Of a stretch of DNA of 49,551 nucleotides, positions 7,860-15,467 are shown in pieces (the stretch's first letter is position 1; each line of letters opens with the position of its first letter). The notes beneath the pieces were generated by a model that was not told the origin of the DNA, did no database searches, and saw only the letters and a list, made by a program, of their open reading frames with translations. Source of the DNA: CBDCRK01 sp965220955 (GTDB taxonomy: Bacteria > Desulfobacterota > Binatia > Bin18 > CBDCRK01). The stretch lies in the NCBI GenBank assembly GCA_965220955.1, contig CBDCRK010000007.1:1-49551 (forward strand), written 5' to 3'. Position numbers and translations under genes: made by a program.

Positions 7860-8510
7860 TCAACGTTCATTTCCGGCAGGCGGAGCCGGAGGTTCCCCAA
7901 GTGAGGCGCGCAGGACAGTGCCTGGCGGCAGTGTTGCCCGTTCAGCGCGGGTGATAATTACTTCGGCTTCTATTTCATCGGTCGCCACAGGTTCCAAACG
8001 CACCTCTCGCTGCCATGGGCCAGCAGAAAGGCGAATTGTCACTCCCGCTAACTCTGCGGTCGTGGCATCGAAGCGTACAATCACATCGTGATTCGATTGC
8101 TCCTTGACGAATAGACCATGGATCTTGTCCTGCGACTTCATTTTTAGCGGTTCGTTCGGCATTGCAAACACTGCTGCGCCCACGGCTCCAAGTGTCGGCG
8201 TTGCAAACGCTGCTTGCTCAAGGGCGATAGGGTAAGAGAATGAATCAAGGAAGTCGCGCAGCCGATCCCGCAGCGACACAGTATCGACAATCGATTGCCG
8301 CAAGGTAGCAGCAAATGCGTTGCGCTGTTTCGTCCATTCTTCCTCAGGAAACTCTTCCTGCGCAGCGAAAAAGTCTTCTAACTGCTGCGCACACACGACG
8401 CAGCGCTCCAAGTGATGGTCAAAGTCCTGCTCTAGCTCTTTGGGCAACTCTTCCAGGATGAACCCAACGAGTTCGTCTGCTGTCAGGTGCATTTGCAAGT
8501 CACGACTCAT
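7860..8510 (-). CDS. Zinc-finger anti-sigma factor
   Basis: A 216-residue protein with an N-terminal zinc-binding anti-sigma (ZAS) domain: HLERCVVCAQQLEDF gives the H-x3-C-x2-C motif (His33, Cys37, Cys40) in the helix that normally clamps sigma region 4/2. No clear membrane segment follows (only a short hydrophobic run near residues 104-120), so it is probably soluble. The C-terminal half (about 125-205) looks beta-rich (VIVRFDATTAELAGVTIRL, then REVRLEPV), possibly a sensory part. Its ATG overlaps the stop of the sigma gene by 4 bases (ATGA), tying it to that sigma factor. The partner carries a frame break, so whether the pair still works is open. Confidence 0.8.
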   Translation of the reverse strand: MSRDLQMHLTADELVGFILEELPKELEQDFDHHLERCVVCAQQLEDFFAAQEEFPEEEWTKQRNAFAATLRQSIVDTVSLRDRLRDFLDSFSYPIALEQAAFATPTLGAVGAAVFAMPNEPLKMKSQDKIHGLFVKEQSNHDVIVRFDATTAELAGVTIRLSAGPWQREVRLEPVATDEIEAEVIITRAERATLPPGTVLRASLGEPPAPPAGNER

Positions 8511-9264
8511 AGCACGATCCCTCTTTCCTTCATCAGGTGATCGCCGCGGAGCAAACGATTCTGTATCTCGTGCTCCGAGCAGCGGGCGATTCGAGCGGCT
8601 TCAGCAGGTGCAAATCGCCGCAACCTGATTAAGATGATGGCTTGTCGCTCGTTCGGTGGTAGTTGGTCAAGGCAGGGCTGCTTCTCGATCAGACGCTGCA
8701 GTTCCTGATGAGCGCGGTGCAGACGCACCTTCATCGCTCCCACTGAACAGCCGGCGATGTGTGCGGCATCAGCGCGCGACATTTCTTGCTTGTCGCATAA
8801 CTCTATAGCTTGCTTATACTTAGGCGGTAGTTGGTCAACATAAGGCTGCCCTTCCTTCCAATCGATATTGGGTTTAAGTTGAGAAGGGGATGAAAGAATT
8901 TGTTGTTCTCTCTCCTTCTCCTGAGCCTGACGGTTCCGTGCCTGACGGCGTGTTTCTTGATCGGCTCTGCGTGTGGCCGCCCGAGCAACCAGACAGTAGA
9001 TCCAGTTCCGAAAGGGACACTTTGTCCCGCGGTAATGCGTTGGGTCATAGGTGTGGCGGGAGTGATGGGCATCCTTGAGCTTGTCTGCTACCATATCCTT
9101 TGCCAATTCAAGCGCTCGTTCTTGGTCCAGTTTACGCTGTGTAAACCCGTAGCGAACCGGACAAGCTTATCAAGCATCTCACGCTGAAGCCAATCGAATA
9201 CGGCTTGAATTTCCTCAGGTGTCCAATCTCTGCCGGGCTTTCGGAAAATGCTCTCGATGTCCAT
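8507..9264 (-). pseudogene. ECF-type sigma factor with two region-4-like domains; -1 frame break
   Basis: ATG 9264, preceded by AAGGAGG, opens MDIESIFRKPGRDWTPEEI and continues through REMLDKLVRFATG (sigma region 2). The frame then breaks near 9142-9148; the zero frame stops at 9088-9090 after 58 residues. The -1 frame carries on as TQRKLDQERALELAKDMVA, FRNWIYCLVARAATRR (region 2.4-like) and then two tandem helix-turn-helix modules: QLPPKYKQAIELCDKQEMSR...GAMKVRLHRA and QLPPNERQAIILIRLRRFAP...EIQNRLLRG. Rejoined, the protein has about 252 residues. Having two region-4-like copies is unusual. The break falls on GGGTTTA, so it is either a one-base deletion or a programmed -1 shift. A gene for a zinc-finger anti-sigma factor overlaps its stop. 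Confidence 0.75.
9142..9148 (-). other. Slippery heptamer G GGT TTA at the sigma-factor frame break
   Basis: On the minus strand the seven bases GGGTTTA are in the zero-frame phase G-GGT-TTA, the X-XXY-YYZ arrangement of -1 frameshift sites. Slipping back one base here joins the two parts of the sigma factor exactly. I did not find an obvious downstream stem, so a plain deletion (for example of one G or T from these runs) remains the simpler reading. Confidence 0.4.
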
Positions 9265-9304
9265 CGGCAGGTCCTCCTTCTGCCTCTGTAACCCACTGTC
9301 ACCT

Positions 9305-9340
9305 GCTATACTATAGGCAATTCAACGGCGAAAGGTTACA
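9305..9340 (-). promoter_or_regulatory. Possible promoter of the sigma-factor operon
   Basis: Read on the minus strand, TGTAACCTTTC is followed about 16-18 bases later by CTATAGTATAGC, some 40-75 bases before the sigma start at 9264. The AACC-containing upstream box resembles -35 elements of ECF-type promoters, fitting autoregulation. No consensus was computed, so this is a weak placement. Confidence 0.25.
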
Positions 9341-9503
9341 TATCTTCCCCTATTTTTCTCATCCCCACGGCTGCGCGGGTGGCCGAGAAGGGAAAGAAGG
9401 TATTATTGGAGTCGCGTCTTGAATTTTGACTTTATAAACCCAGGCTAAGCTGCGATGCCATGGAAGCAGACAGGGAAAGATAAATTGAAAGAAACCGCTC
9501 CCT

Positions 9504-9938
9504 CTACAAGAGATGAAACCTGCGCAGCACTTCGGCCACCTGCTCATTGGTCTGGCTCAGGACACGCAAAGCCTCAAGAAGGGAGTGGAGCCTTTGGCGG
9601 TTTTGTGAGAGTTCTTCCTCAATCTCCCGGACCTTGGTTTCAAAGGGTCTTATCATGGTGCGCCTATCCCAGAGGGCAAACCCAATAGTGACGGCCACGA
9701 TTCCGGCAAAGGCTGCCATTATGGTCATCATGATGTTGGTGGCCCTGTCAAACTGGGTGTTCATATCCTCCCGCAGCTGCTGAACCTCTGTCCTCAGAGT
9801 GGTTTGCCCCTCTTCCAGTCTTGTCAACCGCTCAATGATCTCGCGGTCAGTGATTCTGGGAGCTGTCTCAACAGCCGAGCCCAAAGAAGGAATAAGCATG
9901 AGCGTAATGACAGCCAAAGCAAAACCTATCTGCCTCAT
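9504..9938 (-). CDS. Exported coiled-coil protein with one membrane segment
   Basis: A 144-residue protein with a signal peptide (residues 1-22, IGFALAVITLMLIPSLGSA), a heptad-rich segment (about 30-62, LTRLEEGQTTLRTEVQQLRE), one strongly hydrophobic membrane helix (about 68-91, IMMTIMAAFAGIVAVTIGFA) and a second coiled coil to the end. This layout is seen in many unclassified envelope proteins and in hemolysin-XhlA-like proteins; I cannot name a function. It lies upstream of, and in the same direction as, the sigma/anti-sigma genes but 239 bases away, so cotranscription is uncertain. Confidence 0.7.
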   Translation of the reverse strand: MRQIGFALAVITLMLIPSLGSAVETAPRITDREIIERLTRLEEGQTTLRTEVQQLREDMNTQFDRATNIMMTIMAAFAGIVAVTIGFALWDRRTMIRPFETKVREIEEELSQNRQRLHSLLEALRVLSQTNEQVAEVLRRFHLL

Positions 9939-9982
9939 TACTTCGAAAGGTCAGGTATCGGGGAAAGTCAATAGGACCCTCA

Positions 9983-10010
9983 CCCGCTCCCGCTACAGTG
10001 CGGGAGCGGG
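9983..10010. repeat. GC-rich palindromic intergenic repeat (copy 2)
   Basis: Perfect 11-base arms CCCGCTCCCGC (9983-9993) and GCGGGAGCGGG (10000-10010), preceded by ACCCTCA. Same family as the elements at 7285 and 34403. It sits between two minus-strand genes and could also end transcription of the dehydrogenase operon. Confidence 0.65.
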
Positions 10011-10040
10011 GGGTAGTTCATGTGGTTAATAAGGAGAGAA

Positions 10041-10937
10041 TTAGGAGCGGCGGACTTTGACGCCAGCACGTTCCTCCTGCAAGGAGAACGGTGCACTGGA
10101 GTCGCGTTCGCCCCAACCGCGGGCCATGGCTTCAACCAGGTCTTGCTCGGCGGTGTTGGCTATTTTCATTGGCACGTTGTACTCGCGGCCTAGCTCAGTT
10201 GCTAGCCCTACATCCTTGCGTGCCAACTTCAGGGCAAAACGTACCGTGTCAAAATCTCCCTTGAAAACGACTTCCGGTATAAAGTAGTTCCAGATCAACC
10301 CTTGCCCAACGGCTCCACCCACAATGGCCTGTAGTAAAGCCTGCGGGTCCACCCCAGCCTTAACTCCCAGGGTAAAGCCTTCGGCCAGTATGGGCTGGAG
10401 GCAAATCCCGATCATATTGTGCACCAGCTTGGCAATAGCCCCGCAGCCGATCCCGCCAATATAGGAAACCTTATCACCCAGGACATCGAGAACAGGTTTG
10501 ACTCGTTGGTAAAGCTCTTGATTTCCTCCCACCATCACTGCCAGAGTGGCCTGCTGGGCTCCCATGGGACCCCCACTGACCGGCGCGTCTAGCACCTGCA
10601 CGCCCTTCTCCTGGTATAGATCATGGATACTGCGGATAAGAGTGGGGGAGTTTGTGGATAGATCTATGTAGATAGTTCCTGAGGTAGCCCCTTGTAGGAT
10701 TCCGCCTTCTCCCAGGGCAACAGCCTCAACTTCTTTAGGTCCAGGTAGCGAAGTAAAAATAATCTCACTTGCTGCTGCCACCGCCATAGGGCTATCGGCC
10801 CATTGGGCTCCTCGATCCAGGTGGCGGCTGGCAGCCTCCCGGCGCGCGTCATACACAGTCAGGGTATGCCCGGCTTCGAGAATATGCCCTGCCATGGGTC
10901 CTCCCATGTTGCCCAGTCCAATAAATCCAATACGCAT
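10041..10937 (-). CDS. NAD(P)-dependent beta-hydroxyacid dehydrogenase (3-hydroxyisobutyrate dehydrogenase family)
   Basis: A 298-residue oxidoreductase that should oxidise a 3-hydroxyacid or reduce a semialdehyde. The Rossmann signature is at residues 3-14 (IGFIGLGNMGGPMAG), the substrate-binding motif DAPVSGGPMGAQQA near 118, and the catalytic-lysine motif AIAKLVHNMIGICL near 171. The all-alpha C-terminal domain is complete. CGGAGG precedes ATG 10937. It is the last gene of a likely three-gene operon after the thiolase-fold and DUF35 genes (27 bases downstream of the latter), which suggests it acts on a product of that pair. A paralogue of equal length sits at 33293-34189. Confidence 0.9.
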   Translation of the reverse strand: MRIGFIGLGNMGGPMAGHILEAGHTLTVYDARREAASRHLDRGAQWADSPMAVAAASEIIFTSLPGPKEVEAVALGEGGILQGATSGTIYIDLSTNSPTLIRSIHDLYQEKGVQVLDAPVSGGPMGAQQATLAVMVGGNQELYQRVKPVLDVLGDKVSYIGGIGCGAIAKLVHNMIGICLQPILAEGFTLGVKAGVDPQALLQAIVGGAVGQGLIWNYFIPEVVFKGDFDTVRFALKLARKDVGLATELGREYNVPMKIANTAEQDLVEAMARGWGERDSSAPFSLQEERAGVKVRRS

Positions 10938-10964
10938 ACTACACCTCCGTTTAAGCTGCCTTTT

Positions 10965-11390
10965 CTATTGGCGATCTGGTCTTTCTACCAAGCGAAATTT
11001 TGGCAGCGTGATCTCAGGCGTGACCTTGTCAAACACGACTTCTACACTGAGCCCGCAGTCCAGATCTTCATTTTTGCAGTCCACCACCTGGCTGATGATC
11101 TGCGGCCCTTCTGCAAGCTGGATAAGGGCCACATTGTAGGGAATGTCTTGTTTGAAGCCCGGGTGCCAGAGCTGGTAATAGATGCCATAAGAGTAGATTG
11201 TGCCCCTGCCGCTGAGCCCTACCCACTCCTGGTCGGAGGAGAGGCAGTTGGTGCACACTGGACCTGGAGGCAGGTGGATGTATCCGCAGGCCTGGCACTT
11301 TTGCGCCACAAACTCGTGCCGCTTGGCTGCTTGCCAGTAGGGCTCGTTCCATTTCTCAATCACCGGTAAGGGTTTGGTGTATTCGGTCAT
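10965..11390 (-). CDS. DUF35 Zn-ribbon/OB-fold protein, thiolase partner
   Basis: A 141-residue protein with an N-terminal helix (NEPYWQAAKRHEFVAQKC), a rubredoxin-like zinc ribbon CQACGYIHLPPGPVCTNC (C-x2-C-x11-C-x2-C) and an OB-fold ending in VEVVFDKVTPEITLPKF. Proteins of this family bind thiolase-fold enzymes; in steroid side-chain breakdown (Ltp2-type) the DUF35 partner is needed for retro-aldol cleavage. Its ATG lies 4 bases after the stop of the thiolase-fold gene, with GGAGGTGAGG before it, so the two are translated together. An in-frame start 13 codons earlier was rejected because it would overlap that gene and lacks a ribosome site. Confidence 0.88.
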   Translation of the reverse strand: MTEYTKPLPVIEKWNEPYWQAAKRHEFVAQKCQACGYIHLPPGPVCTNCLSSDQEWVGLSGRGTIYSYGIYYQLWHPGFKQDIPYNVALIQLAEGPQIISQVVDCKNEDLDCGLSVEVVFDKVTPEITLPKFRLVERPDRQ

Positions 11391-11394
11391 TGCC

Positions 11395-12531
11395 TCACCT
11401 CCGCAGAATAAGCGCACCGGCATGTTCACGTAGGCCGCCAGTGTAGGTGCACAGAAGTAACTCTACATCCTTGACCTGCCGCTGTCCACACTCGCCGCGG
11501 AGCTGGCGCACCGCATCGCAGGTGTTCTGCCAGCCAACCATGTAGGTCTCTGACAACTGACCGCCGTTAATATTTACCGGCAGTTCTCCACTCAGGGCAA
11601 TGCGACCATTCTGAATCCAGCGGCCAGATTCTCCTTCCGGGCAAAAACCATAGTTCTCCAGCGCAGCCAGCACTGCCGGGCTATAGGCATCCTGGACATA
11701 GAGCGCCTGGATGTCCCGCACCCTAACTCCAGCCATATCGAAGACCATCTGCGCTGCCGCCCTCTGCTGAAAACTCTGCATTACTAGGTCCGGGGTCTCG
11801 TAGGCACGAAACGCTTCCTGCCGGCCTATGCCTCTAATATACACGGGTGGCTTGCGCAGGTCTTTTGCCCGCTCGGCAGTGGTGAGAACAAAGGCATGAG
11901 CACCGTCGGTAATATAGCAGTAATCGAATAACCGCAGTGGCCAAACCACATAGCGGGCGTTCAGATAGTCGTCGAGGGTGATCGGCGTGTGCTGCGCGGC
12001 CTTAGGATTGAGAAGGGCATGCTGGCGCTGGTTAAGCGCCACAGTGGCTAGCTGCTCCTCAGTGGTACCATAGAGGTGCATGTGCCGGCGAAAAGCAAAA
12101 GCAAAAGGCAGCGAAGGATTAAAGGCGCCGTAGGGCGCATGCTCTTCCAAGAGGGCCTCGCCAAAACGGTTGCGGTTGGTCTTCTGATTGGTGCCGTAGA
12201 CAATCAGGATGTAACTGGCCATGCCGGCGTGAAGCAGCAGGGTGGCCTGTTGAATCATATAGCAACCTGTGGCTCCGGAGCCCTCGATCGCTCCACCAAC
12301 TTTTGGATTGAGGCCAAGCATTAGGCCGACTTTGAGATAGTCGCCCTGGCCACCATAGCTACGCTGGACAAATAAACCATCGATGTCGTCCTTCTTGAGC
12401 CCACAGTCCACCAGCGCAGCCTTAGCTGCATCAATTGCCAGCTCATCGCCGGTTTTGTCTGGCACCGCCCCTTGCGGCGTGTCGCCCACACCAATAATGC
12501 AGACTTGATCGCGGAGGTCCCGAAGGCCCAT
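11395..12531 (-). CDS. Thiolase-fold (SCP-x/lipid-transfer-type) acyl-CoA enzyme
   Basis: A 378-residue thiolase-superfamily protein. The N-terminal part begins DQVCIIGVGDTPQG and ends in NINGGQLSETYMVGW and LLLCTYTGG. The classical nucleophile motif C-A-S-G is replaced by SGATG (Gly86 at the cysteine position), and the GHP-type histidine motif is absent (SETYM). This is what is seen in the non-condensing members that pair with DUF35 proteins, such as Ltp2 aldolases and BbsB-like enzymes. It therefore probably catalyses retro-aldol or related C-C bond cleavage of a CoA thioester rather than thiolysis. GGGAGG precedes ATG 12531; the earlier in-frame ATG at 12621 has no such site. First gene of the operon. 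Confidence 0.85.
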   Translation of the reverse strand: MGLRDLRDQVCIIGVGDTPQGAVPDKTGDELAIDAAKAALVDCGLKKDDIDGLFVQRSYGGQGDYLKVGLMLGLNPKVGGAIEGSGATGCYMIQQATLLLHAGMASYILIVYGTNQKTNRNRFGEALLEEHAPYGAFNPSLPFAFAFRRHMHLYGTTEEQLATVALNQRQHALLNPKAAQHTPITLDDYLNARYVVWPLRLFDYCYITDGAHAFVLTTAERAKDLRKPPVYIRGIGRQEAFRAYETPDLVMQSFQQRAAAQMVFDMAGVRVRDIQALYVQDAYSPAVLAALENYGFCPEGESGRWIQNGRIALSGELPVNINGGQLSETYMVGWQNTCDAVRQLRGECGQRQVKDVELLLCTYTGGLREHAGALILRR

Positions 12532-12726
12532 AGCTTTAACCTCCCTTCCTAAGCTATATAAAACCCTGGTAAAGGATGCAATCTTTTTTGTGCAAAAGGA
12601 GCAGGGTAGTTCAGCCCTCACTATTTTTTCGTGATAAGGAGAACGATATAGTAAGAAAAAGGAGATGAGGCAACGTGTCTACATCGAGTCCATAGTCGTA
12701 CTTTTAACTAAGAAGGGCATTGGAAG

Positions 12727-13359
12727 ATGAAATCAGGTAGTCAAGGGAAGCCGAAAATAGTCTGGTTGGTACTTCTTTGGGTAGGCGGAGGGCTTGCTAT
12801 CTCAGAGGTTATATCTGCTCCTTTCCCGGTGAATCTTATTCTTGTGGCAATAGGGGCTTTCTTAGTTCTTTTCTTCACGCCTGTGCTCCTGGGGAAGCCA
12901 GAGAAGAAAACGAGTGAAACAGATTACGCTGAAACTGCGCCAGGGCCGTGGCTAAAGCTTAAGAAAACAGGGGAGAGGATGAAAACTGTCCGGGATAAAC
13001 AAGACGCCCCTCAGGAGCTACAAGGAATTCCCCAGGAGGCGATGGATATTGCTAGAGCTTATGACGGAGTTTTGGCAGAGCTAAAAAGGGAAGATAAAAA
13101 ATTAAAGTCTCAAGAGAGAAAACTACTAAGGCCAATTTCACAACTTCCGTATCCAAAAGAGCGGATAGAAGAGGCCCTTGAGACTGCTTCGCGAATGGCC
13201 AAGAACGATGATTTGAGAAAACATCTAGATGGTTTGCTGTTAGAACTCGATAGTTTTGTTGCTGACGAGGAAGTTCCTGATGACCCGGGGGAAAACCAGT
13301 TGGAGTGGATAAAAAGGCTTACGGTGAAGAATGGGAAAAACGTAAAGTCAACTGCCTAA
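12727..13359 (+). CDS. Hypothetical protein with two membrane helices and a coiled coil
   Basis: A 210-residue protein not assigned to a family. Two hydrophobic helices lie at about residues 11-30 (IVWLVLLWVGGGLAISEVIS) and 33-54 (FPVNLILVAIGAFLVLFFTP), followed by a charged cytoplasmic region with a Lys/Glu-rich coiled coil near 120-140 (VLAELKREDKKLKSQERK). The coding sequence is visibly richer in A and T than its neighbours and uses many AAA/GAA/TTT codons, hinting at a different origin. No strong Shine-Dalgarno site precedes the ATG (only TGGAAG), so the start is uncertain. The gene stands alone and is convergent with the monooxygenase remnant. Confidence 0.6.
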   Translation: MKSGSQGKPKIVWLVLLWVGGGLAISEVISAPFPVNLILVAIGAFLVLFFTPVLLGKPEKKTSETDYAETAPGPWLKLKKTGERMKTVRDKQDAPQELQGIPQEAMDIARAYDGVLAELKREDKKLKSQERKLLRPISQLPYPKERIEEALETASRMAKNDDLRKHLDGLLLELDSFVADEEVPDDPGENQLEWIKRLTVKNGKNVKSTA

Positions 13360-13391
13360 AGCCGATCCCTTTGGAACTCGCCCCTCAGCCC

Positions 13392-13973
13392 CTATTTGAA
13401 ATGGGGCATCACCTGTTTGGCAAACAGCTCTAGGGACTTTAAGGCTTTGTTGTGGGCAAACCCACCAAAGTTTACCTCAAAAATAGCATAGGTGAGGCCA
13501 TAGTCCACCTCGGCTCGCTTAAGTCGCTGCACACACCTCTCAGGGCTACCAAAAATGATGCAATCCCCTCTATCCAGATCCTCGTAGGTGGCATTGCCAA
13601 AAAGTTTAGACAGGCCTCCTTTGTACTCCTTATAAGCCTCTGACTGCCAGGCCTTCTTGTCCAGTCCGCCAAAGAAGCGCCAGTACTGGGCAAAGTGCCC
13701 CTCGGCTAACTGGCGTGCCTCTTCGTCAGTCTCCGCCACATAAAGGTGATAGACGCCGAGTATTTCCCGTGTACTAGCATCGTGCCCGGCTTCTTTAAGG
13801 GCTGACCAGTAGAGGTCAAGCTTGGCCTGGAGGTCCTGGTGTTGAGGATAGGCAAAGGGAACAAGCATGGGATGAAAGCCTTTTTGCCCGGCCCAGATAA
13901 AACTCTCTGGGGTAACAGCACAGGCTGACCAGACGGGCGGATAGGGTTTTTGCACTGGCTTGGGTAGAGTTGG
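13392..13973 (-). pseudogene. Luciferase-like (LLM) flavin monooxygenase, N-terminal half missing
   Basis: The frame encodes the C-terminal half of an LLM-class protein, from PKPVQKPYPPVWSACAVT through GSPERCVQRLKRA to LELFAKQVMPHFK. The same joint (PKPAQKPHPPLWVACSRR) occurs near residue 165 of the intact 424-residue enzyme at 38998, so about 160-180 N-terminal residues and the flavin-binding first half of the barrel are gone. A stop lies at 13998-14000 in this frame and the divergent quinone reductase gene begins at 14025, so the truncation point coincides with that gene's upstream region. A GTG at 13955 could start the fragment but it would not be functional. Confidence 0.8.
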
Positions 13974-14024
13974 GTTGACAGGCTGGCTGGTTCTCGCTTA
14001 TACCGTGCCAAGGAGGAAAAAACA

Positions 14025-14990
14025 ATGAAGGCTATGTGTGCGCACCAGTTTGGCGGACCTGAGCAACTCAGGCTTGAAGACGCTCCTGATCCACAGGTGG
14101 AGCAAGGACAGATACAGATCCGGGTAAGGGCAGCAGGGATCAACCCTGCTGATCTGGTCAGGCTCTCGGGACGTCTCCAGCCCCTAAAACTTCCCTATAT
14201 CCCGGGGACCGATGTTTGCGGGGAAGTGGAAGCCATCGGAGCCGGGGTAACCAATGTAAAAGAGGGGGAAAGGGTGTTTGGACGTGCGCTCAGTGGGGGC
14301 TATGCAGAGAAGACCTGTCTTCTGGCTAGCGAAGCTATCCCACTTCCAGCCAACCTCTCTTTTGCTGAAGGAGCAGCGATTCCCATTCCGTTCTATACTG
14401 CTTATCGGGCTCTCCACCATAAGGCCGGGCTTAAGGCCGGCGAGACTGCACTCATCTCGGCTGGTGGAGGTGGAGTGGGAGTGGCCGCCATCCAACTTGC
14501 TAAAGTCGCGGGCGCTCGGGTGATTACCACTGTAGGCTCAAAGGAAAAGGCCGAACGAACTAAGGAGCTAGGAGCCGACGTGGCTCTTAACTACAGGGAG
14601 CAGGATTTTGCCGCGGAGGTACAGAAGCTCACAGACGGCAAGGGCGTTGAGGTGATCATTGAGAATGTGGCAGCAGACAACTTGGCCAAAGACTTTGTGG
14701 TCCTAGCCCGAGACGGCCGTATTGTGCTGATCGGTACGGGTACAGGCAAGTCCCCGGAAGCAACTTTTAGCGTCTTTAGTGCGCTTATGAAGGATGCTAA
14801 CCTCTATGGCATGAGCCTGATCAATGCCAGTCCCGTTATCCCGGAAATGGCCCAAATTCTGACAGGCCTTTTTGCCCAGGGCAAACTCAAAGCCGTTGTG
14901 AGTCAGTCTTATCCTTTGTCTGAAGCTCCCCAGGCTATGGGCGATCTTCTAGCAAGCAAGGTCTTTGGCAAGTTGGTCCTCACTCCGTAG
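14025..14990 (+). CDS. Zinc-independent quinone oxidoreductase / MDR-family reductase
   Basis: A 321-residue medium-chain reductase with the GroES-like domain (MKAMCAHQFGGPEQLRLED, GINPADLVRLSGR, LPYIPGTDVCGEVEAIGAG) and the NADP-binding motif GGGGVGVAAIQLAKVAG near 147-163. The cysteine ligands of zinc alcohol dehydrogenases are missing, as in quinone reductases (QOR type) and acrylyl-CoA reductase-like enzymes. It should reduce an enone or quinone with NADPH in the cytoplasm. AAGGAGG precedes the ATG. It begins a plus-strand run with the GlcG-like gene (42 bases on) and the D-2-hydroxyacid dehydrogenase, which may be one operon. Confidence 0.88.
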   Translation: MKAMCAHQFGGPEQLRLEDAPDPQVEQGQIQIRVRAAGINPADLVRLSGRLQPLKLPYIPGTDVCGEVEAIGAGVTNVKEGERVFGRALSGGYAEKTCLLASEAIPLPANLSFAEGAAIPIPFYTAYRALHHKAGLKAGETALISAGGGGVGVAAIQLAKVAGARVITTVGSKEKAERTKELGADVALNYREQDFAAEVQKLTDGKGVEVIIENVAADNLAKDFVVLARDGRIVLIGTGTGKSPEATFSVFSALMKDANLYGMSLINASPVIPEMAQILTGLFAQGKLKAVVSQSYPLSEAPQAMGDLLASKVFGKLVLTP

Positions 14991-15032
14991 AATGGCTGGC
15001 AAAAAACGACCTATAAAAAGGAGGGAAAACTT

Positions 15033-15443
15033 ATGGCACTAACATTAGAACTGGCAGAACGGTTTATTGCTGCGGCCAAAGCCAAGGCTCAAGCCCAAGG
15101 ATGGGCTATGAGCCTTGCCGTTGTTGATACTGCGGGCAACCCGGTGGCCCTGGCACGCATGGACGGGGCGCGCTGGCTAACGGCTAGTGTGGCACCGAGC
15201 AAGGCTTTTACTGCCGCTACCTTCCAGCGGCCCTCAGCGGACGTAGGGGAGATTGCGCGGACGCGGCCTGAGCTGTTCAACAGCATCATTAGCCTGGCCG
15301 GTCGGCCGTTCCTGCTTGCGGGGGGTGGCTTACCGCTGACTATTGGTGGCGAATTGCTCGGCGGGGTTGGCGCCAGCGGAGGTACAGAGGAGCAGGATGT
15401 GGAATGCGCCCGAGCAGGCCTGGCCGGTATAGGCGGGGAGTAA
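15033..15443 (+). CDS. GlcG/HbpS-family heme-binding-like protein
   Basis: A 136-residue DUF336 protein (Haem-degrading/GlcG family): TLELAERFIAAAKAKAQAQGW, then SLAVVDTAGNPVALARMDGA, TASVAPSKAFTAATF and GGGLPLTIGGELLGGVGASG. These small alpha/beta octamers are found beside glycolate, diol and aldehyde catabolism genes; HbpS binds heme, GlcG's role is not settled. AGGAGG is placed before the ATG. Downstream, the hydroxyacid dehydrogenase starts 25 bases after its stop, so both are probably cotranscribed, consistent with 2-hydroxyacid metabolism. Confidence 0.87.
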   Translation: MALTLELAERFIAAAKAKAQAQGWAMSLAVVDTAGNPVALARMDGARWLTASVAPSKAFTAATFQRPSADVGEIARTRPELFNSIISLAGRPFLLAGGGLPLTIGGELLGGVGASGGTEEQDVECARAGLAGIGGE

Positions 15444-15467
15444 AGAAACGTTTAGACCAGCTACACA

